From positions 124,001-188,000 of the forward strand of contig JAEPML010000006.1 of NCBI GenBank assembly GCA_017643925.1: 64,000 nt of DNA. Reading direction: 5' to 3'. This DNA is from Roseibium sp. GTDB taxonomy: Bacteria > Pseudomonadota > Alphaproteobacteria > Rhizobiales > Stappiaceae. Each line of letters starts with the position of its first letter. Position 1 is the stretch's first letter. Below, piece by piece: positions 17,707 through 26,605 of this stretch. The translations under genes and the position numbers were made by a program. Below the pieces are notes generated by a model. It was not told the origin of the DNA. It did no database searches and worked only from the letters and a program-made list of their open reading frames with translations.

Positions 17707-18777
17707 ATGGCGACGAAACGGGTACGTGTTCTGATCGTTGATGATTCCGCACTCATCCGAAAGATGATGACGGAAATCCTCTCCAAGGATTCCGGGATCG
17801 AGGTTCTGGGTACGGCCCAGGATCCATACGTCGCGAGAGAAAAGATCAAGGCGCTCAATCCCGACGTGATAACGCTAGATATCGAAATGCCGAAAATGGA
17901 TGGCATCGAATTTCTGCAGAAAATCATGAAGTTGCGTCCGATGCCGGTTCTCATGGTGTCGTCGCTCACGCAACAGGGGGCGGACGCGACACTGCAGGCA
18001 TTGGAGCTGGGGGCTGTCGACTATGTTGCCAAGCCGACGCAGGATCTTCAAAGCGGACTTGCCGAGAAATGCGAGGAGATCGTCGCAAAGGTGAAGGCGG
18101 CTGCTGGGGCCAAGGTTCGGGGTGGGAGCGAACGGGGGACAGCGCGGCCTCAACGTTTGCGCTCGGCACCGGGATACTCTTCAACGGAAACTGTTGTCGC
18201 CATCGGAGCATCGACGGGAGGCGTGGAGGCGCTGACCAGCGTGTTGACCGTTTTGCCGCCCGACAGTCCGGCGATCCTGGTTACGCAACACATGCCCGCC
18301 TCCTTCACCACCAGTTTCGCGCAACGGCTCAACGCCATGTGTGCCATTCATGTGATGGAGGCGCGTGACGGAGTTCGGGTCCTTCCGGGGCATGCCTATC
18401 TGGCTCCCGGGGATGCGCATCTGCGATTGACGCGCAGCGGGGCAAACTATGTCTGCCGGATTGCAGGTCAGGACAGGGTTTCCGGACATTGTCCCTCCGT
18501 TGATGTGCTCTACCGGTCGGTTGCCGAGTGTGCCGGGAAAAATGCCATCGGGGTCATCCTGACCGGCATGGGCAAGGACGGTGCCAGAGGGCTCCTGGAA
18601 ATGCGAGAGGCGGGCGCCCGGACCCTTGGGCAAAATGAAGCGACCTCGGTGATCTATGGCATGCCACGCGTGGCCAAGGAAATTGGTGCCGTCGAACAGC
18701 AACTGTCTTTGGCGCTGATCCCCCAGAGAATTCTTGAAATCTGTTTGTCTGAAAAGGGCAAGGTCATTCGGGTGTAG
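17707..18777 (+). CDS. cheB: Receptor methylesterase/deamidase response regulator CheB
   Basis: 356 residues from the ATG at 17707 with an AGGAGA site. N-terminal receiver with Asp58 as phospho-acceptor (VITLDIEMPKMDG), VSSLTQQ and AKPT. An Arg/Gly-rich linker (about 140-160) joins the C-terminal esterase with its catalytic triad: Ser in IGASTGGVEAL, His in VTQHMPASF, Asp in LTGMGKDGARG. Phosphorylation by CheA activates demethylation of receptors. It closes the classical cheWRDB part of the cluster. Confidence 0.96.
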   Translation: MATKRVRVLIVDDSALIRKMMTEILSKDSGIEVLGTAQDPYVAREKIKALNPDVITLDIEMPKMDGIEFLQKIMKLRPMPVLMVSSLTQQGADATLQALELGAVDYVAKPTQDLQSGLAEKCEEIVAKVKAAAGAKVRGGSERGTARPQRLRSAPGYSSTETVVAIGASTGGVEALTSVLTVLPPDSPAILVTQHMPASFTTSFAQRLNAMCAIHVMEARDGVRVLPGHAYLAPGDAHLRLTRSGANYVCRIAGQDRVSGHCPSVDVLYRSVAECAGKNAIGVILTGMGKDGARGLLEMREAGARTLGQNEATSVIYGMPRVAKEIGAVEQQLSLALIPQRILEICLSEKGKVIRV

Positions 18778-18851
18778 TTATTTTTGACAAGCCATAAGTT
18801 GTGGTGCGGAAATATACAGCTTATCAATAAAGGGATGCCATAGTTAAGGTT

Positions 18852-20150
18852 ATGTTCAAGAGAAATCTAAAAATCGACTTTTCTCCTGAAGAAGAATTGG
18901 AGGATAACTCTGCGTCAGAGGTGGCGGAGCTGGAAAGCTCTGCCGACCGGTTGGGAGCCCACCTCTTAAGAGAGTGGATCGATCTCTCCGCCGATCAACG
19001 CGTCGCACTCAAGGCCCTGATCTGGGAAATAGACCAGGCTTGCGACCTGATAGACACCAATGTTGAAGGTGTTATTTCCAGCTTTCAAAACATTTCCAGT
19101 CGGTCGCAGGAGCAGGCTGATCAGATCCGAAACCTTGCCGTCCTCTCGCAGGAAATCGAGATCGACGGCGAAAAACGCAGTGTTGCCGATCTTTCTTCCG
19201 GTCTGAAGGACATTCTCGCGGAGCTGATCGAGAAGATCGTGCAGCTGTCTTCGCGCGGCATGTCCATGGTCTACAAGCTCAACGACATCAACGATGAACT
19301 GGCGCATGTCGACGAGAGCATCGGCCAGATCGAACGGATCAACAGCCAGACCAATCTGCTTGCCCTGAACGCTAAAATCGAAGCTGCCCGGGCAGGGGAG
19401 GCCGGCCGAGGATTTGCGGTTGTCGCCAACGAAGTCAGGGAACTCGCGAAGACCGTCGACACGCTTTCCACCAGTCTCAAGGGGCAGATCAGCTCGATTT
19501 CCTGCGGTCTTCAGGGGGCTTATCAACTGGTGGAGGAAATTGCCACCATGGACCTGTCAGAGCAAAACCTGGAAATCAATGCCGGTTTCAGCAAGATGGT
19601 TGATCGCCTGACGTCCCAGAACGAACAAGTTGCCGATGTGCTTCAACACTCGGCGACTGCAACGCAGGAGATCAGCCGGGACATTTCCATGGCCGTGGTA
19701 AGCCTGCAGTTCCACGACAGGACAAAGCAGATCTTCCAGAACGTCAATGTGGCACTCGGGATCTGCGCGGACTCCATGGATGCACTGAGCTCTCGAAGTG
19801 AAGATGCAGCTGCTGAGATGGATGAGGAGACCGCTTCGGCCGAGACTTTTCGCGAACAGATTGTCGGAGGTTTCACCCTGAACGAAATGTCCAGGCGGTT
19901 TGAAGCAGAGTTTTACCCCAATGCTGCGCTCGTTGCCGGCGTGCACGCGATCCCTGCGGCGGAAGATGATGCAGCGCATTTGTTCAATGAGGCCGCTGAT
20001 GCAGCAGCTGACGAAACGGACATCGACCGGGACCTTGATGAAGTCTTCGAAACCGTCACGCCTCCGGCGACGGTGTCTCAAATGGCGGCACCGGATAACT
20101 CCACTTCTGACAATGATTTCGCCGACGATGATGAAATCGAGCTCTTCTAG
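18852..20150 (+). CDS. Soluble MCP-like signalling protein with acidic tail
   Basis: 432 residues with no transmembrane segment and no recognisable input domain. Central receptor-type signalling helices have a canonical tip ([32 protein letters not shown]). The following segment LQFHDRTKQIFQNV resembles a motif of CheZ-like or MCP-associated helices. The last 80 residues are very acidic and end in DDEIELF. The signalling arm is shorter than in the large receptor, so it may form its own cytoplasmic array or act as an adaptor. It lies 74 bp after cheB and 14 bp before a STAS gene, so it links the che core to the partner-switch module. Confidence 0.88.
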   Translation: MFKRNLKIDFSPEEELEDNSASEVAELESSADRLGAHLLREWIDLSADQRVALKALIWEIDQACDLIDTNVEGVISSFQNISSRSQEQADQIRNLAVLSQEIEIDGEKRSVADLSSGLKDILAELIEKIVQLSSRGMSMVYKLNDINDELAHVDESIGQIERINSQTNLLALNAKIEAARAGEAGRGFAVVANEVRELAKTVDTLSTSLKGQISSISCGLQGAYQLVEEIATMDLSEQNLEINAGFSKMVDRLTSQNEQVADVLQHSATATQEISRDISMAVVSLQFHDRTKQIFQNVNVALGICADSMDALSSRSEDAAAEMDEETASAETFREQIVGGFTLNEMSRRFEAEFYPNAALVAGVHAIPAAEDDAAHLFNEAADAAADETDIDRDLDEVFETVTPPATVSQMAAPDNSTSDNDFADDDEIELF

Positions 20151-20164
20151 AAGAGGCTTGCGAC

Positions 20165-20473
20165 ATGAAACTTACGACATCACACATCGGAACCACTTAC
20201 AACGCCGTGATCGCGGACCGGCTGGCGTTCTCGGACCACAAAGCCTTCAGGGAATTGTTGTTTGCTGTCACCGAATCCGGTGCCAAGACTTGCGTGTTTG
20301 ACCTTTCCCGGCTCCAGTCCATCGATTCATCCGGCCTTGGCATGTTCATGGTTGCGCATGAAGAGGGGGCTGCCAATGGCTGGGATCTGGTTCTGAAGGG
20401 TGCAAACGGTCATGTCGATGCCCTGCTGAAGCTTGGCAAGTTCGACAAGATCCTGACCCTGCAAGAGGCTTAG
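20165..20473 (+). CDS. STAS-domain anti-sigma-factor antagonist (RsbV/SpoIIAA-like)
   Basis: 102 residues forming one STAS domain. The motif CVFDLSRLQSIDSSGLGMF contains the classic DSSGLG phosphorylation site (Ser56), typical of SpoIIAA/RsbV proteins whose phosphorylation by an RsbW-type kinase blocks binding. The kinase and PP2C phosphatase candidates are the next two genes; the stop codon is immediately followed by the ATG of the phosphatase gene. Confidence 0.92.
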   Translation: MKLTTSHIGTTYNAVIADRLAFSDHKAFRELLFAVTESGAKTCVFDLSRLQSIDSSGLGMFMVAHEEGAANGWDLVLKGANGHVDALLKLGKFDKILTLQEA

Positions 20474-21727
20474 ATGAACAAGGCAGTCGCAGCCTGTGCC
20501 GATGTGCAGGAGCAGCAATCCAAGTTGGTCGAGAACCGGTTGTTCGAGTATTCGACAAGCAAGGTTCTTATCGCGGAAGACAGCTCAACGGTTCGTCGGC
20601 AGATTGCACAATATCTGACGCATTACGGGTTGCTGCAAATCAGGTTTGCAAAGCATGGCGGAGAGGCGCTTGAGGTTGCGACGCAATGGTATCCCGATCT
20701 GATTTTGACGGACCTTCACATGCCGGTCATGGACGGCTTTGAATTGTGCCGAAACTTGCGTGCAGACCCGGCCTTTGACGACGTGCCCATCCTCGTGCTC
20801 ACAGGCACAGAGAAACACGAGGAACATGCGACGGTATTCGAGGCGGGAGCGACCGACCTGATCAGGAAACCTGTCTATCACATGGAACTGGTTGGGCGTT
20901 TACAGGTCCATCTGGAGCGCAGCCAGCTGATCAAGCGACTGACGGAGTACAAGGAGTGGGTGGCGCTCGAATTGGATTACGCCAAGACGATGCAGGTCGG
21001 CATGCTCCCCGACAGGGCTCTGATCAACGAAGTTCTGGAAACCTATCCGGTCGATGTCGCGTCGCACTACCAGCCCTCCATCGGGCTGGGCGGCGACCTG
21101 TGGGGTATCCGCCCATTAAGCCCAAACCGTCTGTTCTTCTATATTCTGGATTTCTCGGGACACGGTGTTGGAGCGGCGATCAACACGTTTCGCTTCCAAA
21201 CGTTTTACAAGGGCGTCGCCGGCATTGAGAGTCCGGCCCAGTTGATGGAGAAGCTGAATGGCTTCCTCAAGGGAATTCTTCCGATCGGTCAATTCGCGAC
21301 AATGTTCTGCGCAATCGTCGATTTCGAGCGCAATGAAATGACCTATTCGTCGGCTGGGGCACCGCCCACGCTGGTTCGCTCCGACGAAACCGGGGGAGTT
21401 TTTGCTTCTCTCGACGGTTCCGGATTTCCGCTCGGCCTGAGGGCCAGGGGCGACTATCAGAATGCCACGGTTCCGTTTCTGCCTGGCAGCACGCTTTTTC
21501 TTTACAGCGACGCGCTGGTGGAAACACCGGAGCCACCGCATTCTGTCTTTGATTATTCCGACCTGGCGCAGTTTCTCGGTGAATTCGATACCCCGCAATC
21601 CTGTGTTGACCGTGTCGTGGGCGTTTTGAGCAAAGTCACGGAAGGCGGCGACGCGGCTTTCAACGATGACGTGACAATTTTCTGCCTCGCTCATTTGGAC
21701 ACGCATTTTAGGAGTGACCAGCGATGA
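20474..21727 (+). CDS. Receiver-PP2C (SpoIIE/RsbU-type) phosphatase response regulator
   Basis: 417 residues. The receiver domain (about 28-150) has Asp80 as phospho-acceptor (LILTDLHMPVMDG), VLTGTEK and IRKPV. A short coiled coil leads into a PPM/SpoIIE phosphatase (about 190-410) with the metal-binding signatures GGDLWGI, DFSGHGVGAAI and FNDDVTIFCL. By analogy with RsbU/RssB-type proteins it dephosphorylates a STAS partner, here presumably the adjacent STAS protein, when its receiver is phosphorylated. CheA from the same cluster is the obvious candidate phosphodonor. The stop overlaps the next gene's ATG. Confidence 0.93.
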   Translation: MNKAVAACADVQEQQSKLVENRLFEYSTSKVLIAEDSSTVRRQIAQYLTHYGLLQIRFAKHGGEALEVATQWYPDLILTDLHMPVMDGFELCRNLRADPAFDDVPILVLTGTEKHEEHATVFEAGATDLIRKPVYHMELVGRLQVHLERSQLIKRLTEYKEWVALELDYAKTMQVGMLPDRALINEVLETYPVDVASHYQPSIGLGGDLWGIRPLSPNRLFFYILDFSGHGVGAAINTFRFQTFYKGVAGIESPAQLMEKLNGFLKGILPIGQFATMFCAIVDFERNEMTYSSAGAPPTLVRSDETGGVFASLDGSGFPLGLRARGDYQNATVPFLPGSTLFLYSDALVETPEPPHSVFDYSDLAQFLGEFDTPQSCVDRVVGVLSKVTEGGDAAFNDDVTIFCLAHLDTHFRSDQR

Positions 21728-22308
21728 ACAGCTCTGTTTGTTCTGAAGAACCAATTGTTGAGGAAGAGGAGATGGAGCCAAAACAGGCGCCCCTTCCCAA
21801 TGCGGAAGGGATCAAGAGTTTTGTCGCGCAATCCTCTTCGTCCTTTGGTCGCCTGGTGCAGGGCACGTTCGAGTTCCAAACGCATGCGGAAGCTGAGCGC
21901 CTGTCAGCGATGCTTGCCTTGAACTCGACGTCTCCCGAACGGGCTTCAGTGGGCTTTTGGGAGCTCTTGTCCAATGCGATCGAGCACGGAAATCTTGGTA
22001 TCGATCTTGATCTCAAGACCAGGCTACTCAACGAGGGCAAATTCGAAGAGGAGGTGGCCCGTCGTCATGCGTTGCCGGAATACCGGAACAGGACCGTGAC
22101 TGCCGAGTTTCGTTCCGAACCGGACAGGACACTCCTCAAGGTCTCAGACGAAGGTGAGGGCTTTGACTTCGAGGATATTCTGAACAGGGAAATGACGCTG
22201 GACCGACCCAATGGCCGCGGCATAAAACTGGCACAACAGTTCGGCTTCGACAGGCTCGAATATCTGGGGAAGGGCAATGTCGTTGAAGGCTGTATTTTGG
22301 GTGAGTGA
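21724..22308 (+). CDS. RsbW-like ATPase (anti-sigma factor/serine kinase)
   Basis: 194 residues. GHKL ATPase of the RsbW/SpoIIAB class: N box GFWELLSNAIEHGN, G1 VSDEGEGFDFED, and G2 GRGIKLAQQF. RsbW-like kinases phosphorylate STAS antagonists and sequester sigma factors or other targets. An acidic N-terminal extension of about 40 residues precedes the fold. No sigma factor gene lies in the window, so the target is unknown and may be non-transcriptional. It is the last gene of the cluster (4-bp overlap upstream). Confidence 0.9.
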   Translation: MNSSVCSEEPIVEEEEMEPKQAPLPNAEGIKSFVAQSSSSFGRLVQGTFEFQTHAEAERLSAMLALNSTSPERASVGFWELLSNAIEHGNLGIDLDLKTRLLNEGKFEEEVARRHALPEYRNRTVTAEFRSEPDRTLLKVSDEGEGFDFEDILNREMTLDRPNGRGIKLAQQFGFDRLEYLGKGNVVEGCILGE

Positions 22309-22431
22309 AGACGCCTGACGTGTCTGACAATTGTCTTGTGAGCCGTCTCAACAACCCCTCAGATCTTGCAGAGTAGAGACGAACCCGGGTTCAACAAGCG
22401 CATCTCCCGCCGACCTTTGCTTTTTGCCCGT

Positions 22432-25080
22432 TCACGTGGTCCGGGTTTCAGTGCCCACTGTCCTTGCGGGTTGCTTTATTTCGGTGCCGCGAGCGGATCG
22501 CAGCAACCAGGTTTTCAGGAAGCGCCGCGCAGATATCGGTTTGCCGTACAGAAAACCTTGAGCGTGCCTGCATCCGAGTGAACGCAACTCTCTCGCCTGG
22601 CGCTCGTGCTCGACACCTTCTGCGACAACCCTCATGCCCAGCCTGTCAGCCATTGCGATAATGGCCGAGACAATCGCGTAGCTGGCGTCGTCACTGTGCA
22701 TGTCCCGAACGAATGATAAATCGATCTTGAGCTTGTCCGGGGCAAAGTTCTTCAAATGCGAAAGCGAGGAATAGCCGGTCCCGAAATCGTCAATGGCAAT
22801 GGTGAAACCATCCGTTCTCAATCTCTTGAGCGTTTCCAGCCCGATGCCGACATCCTTCATCAAAGCGTGTTCTGTTATCTCGAGCTCAAACATCTCGGGA
22901 TTCAGGTTATGGGCCTTTAGTGCCCGCAAGAGCCTGTCCGGCAAATTGACAGCTGTGAGCTGACTTGCCGAGATGTTGAATGCGAGTCGCCCCGGCAGGT
23001 GAAGGCCTGCGTCTTTCCAGTCGGAAACCTGCCTGCATATGCGGGTAAAGGCCCATTCGCCGAGCTTTGGCATCATGCCTCGCTCTTCGGCTATGGGAAT
23101 AAACTCTCCGGGATTTATCCTGCCCACGGGTGATCTGGGCCATCGCAAGAGCACTTCGGCTCCAACCAGTGCGCCCGAACTCAGATCCACCTGAGGCTGG
23201 AACGCAAATTCGAGGTCATTGTCCTTGAGCGTCTTCCGCAACCAGATCGCGACGTCTCGTTTCCGCTTGAGCTCGCGTGTCATGTCCGGCCGGAAAAGCG
23301 AGACGCCATTCATCGTGTCCTTTGCGTGATACATGGCAATATCTGCATGGCGTAACAGGACTTCGGGCCTGTTTCTGCCTGAGCGTGTCGATGTGACTCC
23401 CAGGCTTGCACTGAGAAAGAACTGTTCGTTGTCAACGGTGACCGGTTCCTGCAGCATCTTGTGGATTTTGTGGGCTATGCCGAGCGCGTGCAATTCATCC
23501 ATGCCGGGCAACACGACGACGAATTCATCGCCACCAACTCTCCCAAAAAACGGAATGTCACCGAGCAACTTGCTGATGCGAGCGGAAACGGTTTTCAGAA
23601 CCGCATCGCCGATCTGATGACCGCGGGTGTCGTTCACTTCCTTGAACCGGTCCAGATCAAGATAAAGCACCGAGAGTGTGTCATCGTCACTGGCGCTTGC
23701 CCAAACGAGCTCTTCGAGCTTGTTCAATGTCGCGGCCCGATTTGGCAGGCCGGTCAGACAGTCGGTGTAAGCGAGTCTTTCTATTTCTGCCTGGGCTCTC
23801 TTCTGCTCTGAAAGGTCAAATACGGTTGCGACATAGACAGGCGGCGTTTCTTCGGAAACATAGGTCAGCCTGATCCAGACCGGGTAGGCGCTGCCATCAC
23901 GTCGAATGTGGTTGGCTTCCAGTTCGACTTTTTCCTCGTCGCCACGCGCAAGTTTTTCCAGTGCCCGGTTGAACCCCACGTTTTCCGGCAGTTCCACAAC
24001 GCTGTCTGAGGTCATGCGTGTCAGTTCGTCAGATGCATATCCCAAATTCTTGCAGGCAACGGCATTTGCCTGGATGTAGTTGTGAGACTGCGCGTCAATG
24101 ATGTAGATCTCGTCCGAGGAGCCGTCCAGGATGCGCCCGAAACGCGCTATGACGTCTTCTCCCTTTTTTCGTTCCGTGATGTCGAAGCGCACTGAAATGA
24201 AATTGCTGATATGCCCCTTGGCATCGCGCATGGGAGCGACAATGCTGTCGACCCAGTACAGTTCTCCGTTCTTGTTTCGATTGCACACCTCTCCCCGCCA
24301 GATTTTTCCAGACCTGACGGTGGACCAGAAACCCGACCAGAACCCGGGATCGTGATGACCTGAATTGATGATTCGGTGTGTGGAGCCGATCAATTCTGAT
24401 CTTTGATATCCGCTGATCCGGCAGAAGGCGTCGTTCACATCGACAATTCGGCCGCGAATGTCTGTCCGGCTGAAGATTGTCTGACTGTAAATCAGGTTCA
24501 GGGCTTCGTTGTGTTTCGCATGAATGTGGGTCGTGTGTTCCGAAACGCGTCTGAAGAGAGACCTGTTGTCGAGCAGTGCTCCAAGCTTTCGCCCAAACCG
24601 GTCCAGGGTTTCGGCTTCCTCGCGATTGAGGCCTGTCTCGCGTTGAGGTTCGAAAAGCAATGCGCCCAGGAATTCGTTGTCCGCAAATATGGGGAGTGAC
24701 ATTCTCCCAAAGGCTGCGAGGCTCGGGGAAATCCATCCAAGGTGATAGCCCTCGCGATCATGTTTTTCTTTCTGTTGACTGACCGAAAGCAGAAGCCTCT
24801 GATCCATCGGCAAGAGCAGAGCTTCGGATTGCGGGTTCATTTTGTCGGGAAAAGAAACCGCAAATCTCAACCGACCGACGGCGGGATCCAGCAAGAACAG
24901 GGCGCACTTGATATGAAACGGTCTTTTATCCGGGCCCAGGGCTTCTTCCAGCAGCCGATCAAGCGCGGCGGCGGCCCCGCTTGCATGGGGGGCAGCGTCC
25001 CTGAATTGCGCGAGAAGTTGCTCTAGATCAGCAGGGCTTTTGGAACAGAATCTTGTAAAAACTTCAGCGGGGGCTGACAT
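22432..25080 (-). CDS. GAF-PAS-PAS-GGDEF-EAL cyclic-di-GMP turnover protein
   Basis: About 882 residues from the ATG at 25080 (another in-frame ATG at 25092). A GAF-like N-terminus (about 40-190) is followed by two PAS domains (about 200-440, the first with FCRISGYQRSELIG and YWVDSIVAPMRD), then GGDEF with an intact RVGGDEF active-site loop and TDCLTGLPNR, and EAL with the variant EVLLRW in place of EALLRW. The phosphodiesterase residues FNIS, ELEITEHAL, DDFGTGYSS, KLKIDLSFV and EGVE are kept, so both activities are possible. No transmembrane segment. Convergent with the chemosensory cluster. Its EAL half is closely similar to the stand-alone EAL protein upstream on the same strand. Confidence 0.93.
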   Translation of the reverse strand: MSAPAEVFTRFCSKSPADLEQLLAQFRDAAPHASGAAAALDRLLEEALGPDKRPFHIKCALFLLDPAVGRLRFAVSFPDKMNPQSEALLLPMDQRLLLSVSQQKEKHDREGYHLGWISPSLAAFGRMSLPIFADNEFLGALLFEPQRETGLNREEAETLDRFGRKLGALLDNRSLFRRVSEHTTHIHAKHNEALNLIYSQTIFSRTDIRGRIVDVNDAFCRISGYQRSELIGSTHRIINSGHHDPGFWSGFWSTVRSGKIWRGEVCNRNKNGELYWVDSIVAPMRDAKGHISNFISVRFDITERKKGEDVIARFGRILDGSSDEIYIIDAQSHNYIQANAVACKNLGYASDELTRMTSDSVVELPENVGFNRALEKLARGDEEKVELEANHIRRDGSAYPVWIRLTYVSEETPPVYVATVFDLSEQKRAQAEIERLAYTDCLTGLPNRAATLNKLEELVWASASDDDTLSVLYLDLDRFKEVNDTRGHQIGDAVLKTVSARISKLLGDIPFFGRVGGDEFVVVLPGMDELHALGIAHKIHKMLQEPVTVDNEQFFLSASLGVTSTRSGRNRPEVLLRHADIAMYHAKDTMNGVSLFRPDMTRELKRKRDVAIWLRKTLKDNDLEFAFQPQVDLSSGALVGAEVLLRWPRSPVGRINPGEFIPIAEERGMMPKLGEWAFTRICRQVSDWKDAGLHLPGRLAFNISASQLTAVNLPDRLLRALKAHNLNPEMFELEITEHALMKDVGIGLETLKRLRTDGFTIAIDDFGTGYSSLSHLKNFAPDKLKIDLSFVRDMHSDDASYAIVSAIIAMADRLGMRVVAEGVEHERQARELRSLGCRHAQGFLYGKPISARRFLKTWLLRSARGTEIKQPARTVGTETRTT

Positions 25081-25092
25081 CGGAATCCACAT

Positions 25093-25484
25093 TGTTCAGC
25101 AAGCTATTTTTTCAGCTTGTGGTTGATATTCCTCAAGGGCAACCCCCGAAATTATACTTGGTATATTTTACATATAAAGTATATCTTACGAAGAATTAGA
25201 ATTTGCGTAGGTTTAAAGGCGATTGTATATTTTGATTATGTCTTTTTATACATTTGAGATTTAGGTACCTTCCGGTTCGAAAAGCGGTTTTTCTGGCGTC
25301 TTTGGCAAAGGCAAGGTCCGAAAAATTGGTGTAACTGCTCTTTTTTTCTTGTCGATCGGAATTTGTTGTGTCCGGTTCCGCGCTGAAACATCAATTGTTG
25401 TGAGAACAGATCGGCTCCCAGATCGTGATCAGGCGACTTCAACAATGTGTGAGTATCTGGCACCGGTGAGAAGCCGAATGCCGA
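25093..25484. other. AT-rich intergenic region between two EAL genes
   Basis: About 390 bp, strongly AT-rich at 25140-25260 (runs such as TTATACTTGGTATATTTTAC and TATAAAGTATAT). It probably holds the promoter of the GGDEF/EAL gene. A short minus-strand open frame at 25236-25463 has no supporting features. Confidence 0.5.
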
Positions 25485-26477
25485 TCACAGTTGGCGGCGA
25501 ACGGGCTGGAGGCGTTTGAAATCCGGGTTTGAACCACGGTCCGTGTCACCGGGAAACTGCAATACCGCCCGGGTCAACCAGTCGCTTCGATAAACTTCCG
25601 CGTTAAGCGGCCTGCTGAAAAGGAACCCCTGTGCCTGATCGCATCCAAGTTTGCGCAGCGTGCTGGCCTGCTTCTCTGTCTCGACACCTTCTGCCACAAC
25701 AGTCATTGCCAGCCTTTCAGCCATAGCAACAATTGTCGAAACGATTGCGTAGCTGGCATCATCGCGATGCATGTCATGAACAAAGGAGATGTCTATCTTA
25801 AGCTTGTCAGCTGTGAAGTTCCTGAATTGGGCAAGCGAAGTGAAGCCGGTTCCGAAGTCATCGACCGTGATGGTGAACCCATCCTCACGCAGCAGTTTGA
25901 GGGTTTCGACATGCTCTTCGGTCATCAAGGCACTCTCGCTGACTTCCAGTTCGAAGCTGCATGGAAAAAGATTGTGCTGACCTGCGGTCCGAAGAAGAAA
26001 GTCACGAAACCCGGGAGTTGCCAACTGGTTGGTCGACACATTCACGGCCAGCCGATCCGGAAGGCGCCAGCCGGTTTCCTGCCAGCGTTGAAGCATCTTG
26101 CAAATATTGGCAAAGACCCATTCGCCAAGCCTCGGCATCAGACCGAATTCCTCGGCAACCGGGATAAATTCTCCAGGGCTTGTCATCCCGAAAGGCGAAT
26201 CTGACCATCGCAGTAAAACTTCCGTGCCTGAAAACTCGCGAGTCTGCAGATCGATCTGGGGCTGCAATACGAACGAAAAGTCGTCACGGCTGAGGGCACC
26301 TTCCAGTGAACTCGCAATGACGTTTTTTCGGTTCAGCTTCGCAGTTGCATCTTGTTGGTGCACACAAACCTCCGCCCACTGATTGGGTGCCAAATTGAGC
26401 CAGGCAACTCGACGCGAACGCATTGATTGGGCAGCAAGGGAAAAGCGTCGCCAATCGTTCGTTACGGTCGGAGACAT
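25485..26477 (-). CDS. Stand-alone EAL-domain phosphodiesterase
   Basis: 330 residues. After about 55 non-domain residues comes an EAL domain with the EVLLRW variant and retained catalytic residues (AVNVSTNQL, ELEVSESAL, DDFGTGFTS, KLKIDISFV, EGVETEKQA). A block around DMHRDDASYAIVSTIVAMAE is nearly identical to DMHSDDASYAIVSAIIAMAD of the GGDEF/EAL protein next door, which implies a common origin by duplication; this copy lacks PAS and GGDEF parts. Predicted c-di-GMP hydrolase. The unusual N-terminus, rich in Arg/Trp, is not a signal peptide. Confidence 0.9.
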   Translation of the reverse strand: MSPTVTNDWRRFSLAAQSMRSRRVAWLNLAPNQWAEVCVHQQDATAKLNRKNVIASSLEGALSRDDFSFVLQPQIDLQTREFSGTEVLLRWSDSPFGMTSPGEFIPVAEEFGLMPRLGEWVFANICKMLQRWQETGWRLPDRLAVNVSTNQLATPGFRDFLLRTAGQHNLFPCSFELEVSESALMTEEHVETLKLLREDGFTITVDDFGTGFTSLAQFRNFTADKLKIDISFVHDMHRDDASYAIVSTIVAMAERLAMTVVAEGVETEKQASTLRKLGCDQAQGFLFSRPLNAEVYRSDWLTRAVLQFPGDTDRGSNPDFKRLQPVRRQL

Positions 26478-26605
26478 TGTGCTGATTGGCCTGTTTGCGC
26501 AATTCCTGACTTCTAATTAGTCATATTTGACAGGCTCTTCAGGGTGCAGGCGATTTTGTCAGGAATTCTACCTGGAAGGCAGGGCAACAGCCGATTGAGC
26601 CTTGC

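Noticed and set aside
17660..20150. Shared IELF ending of CheD (GGIELFD) and the soluble MCP (DDEIELF)
   Set aside because: Four residues at acidic C-termini are too short to argue for a common docking motif without other examples.
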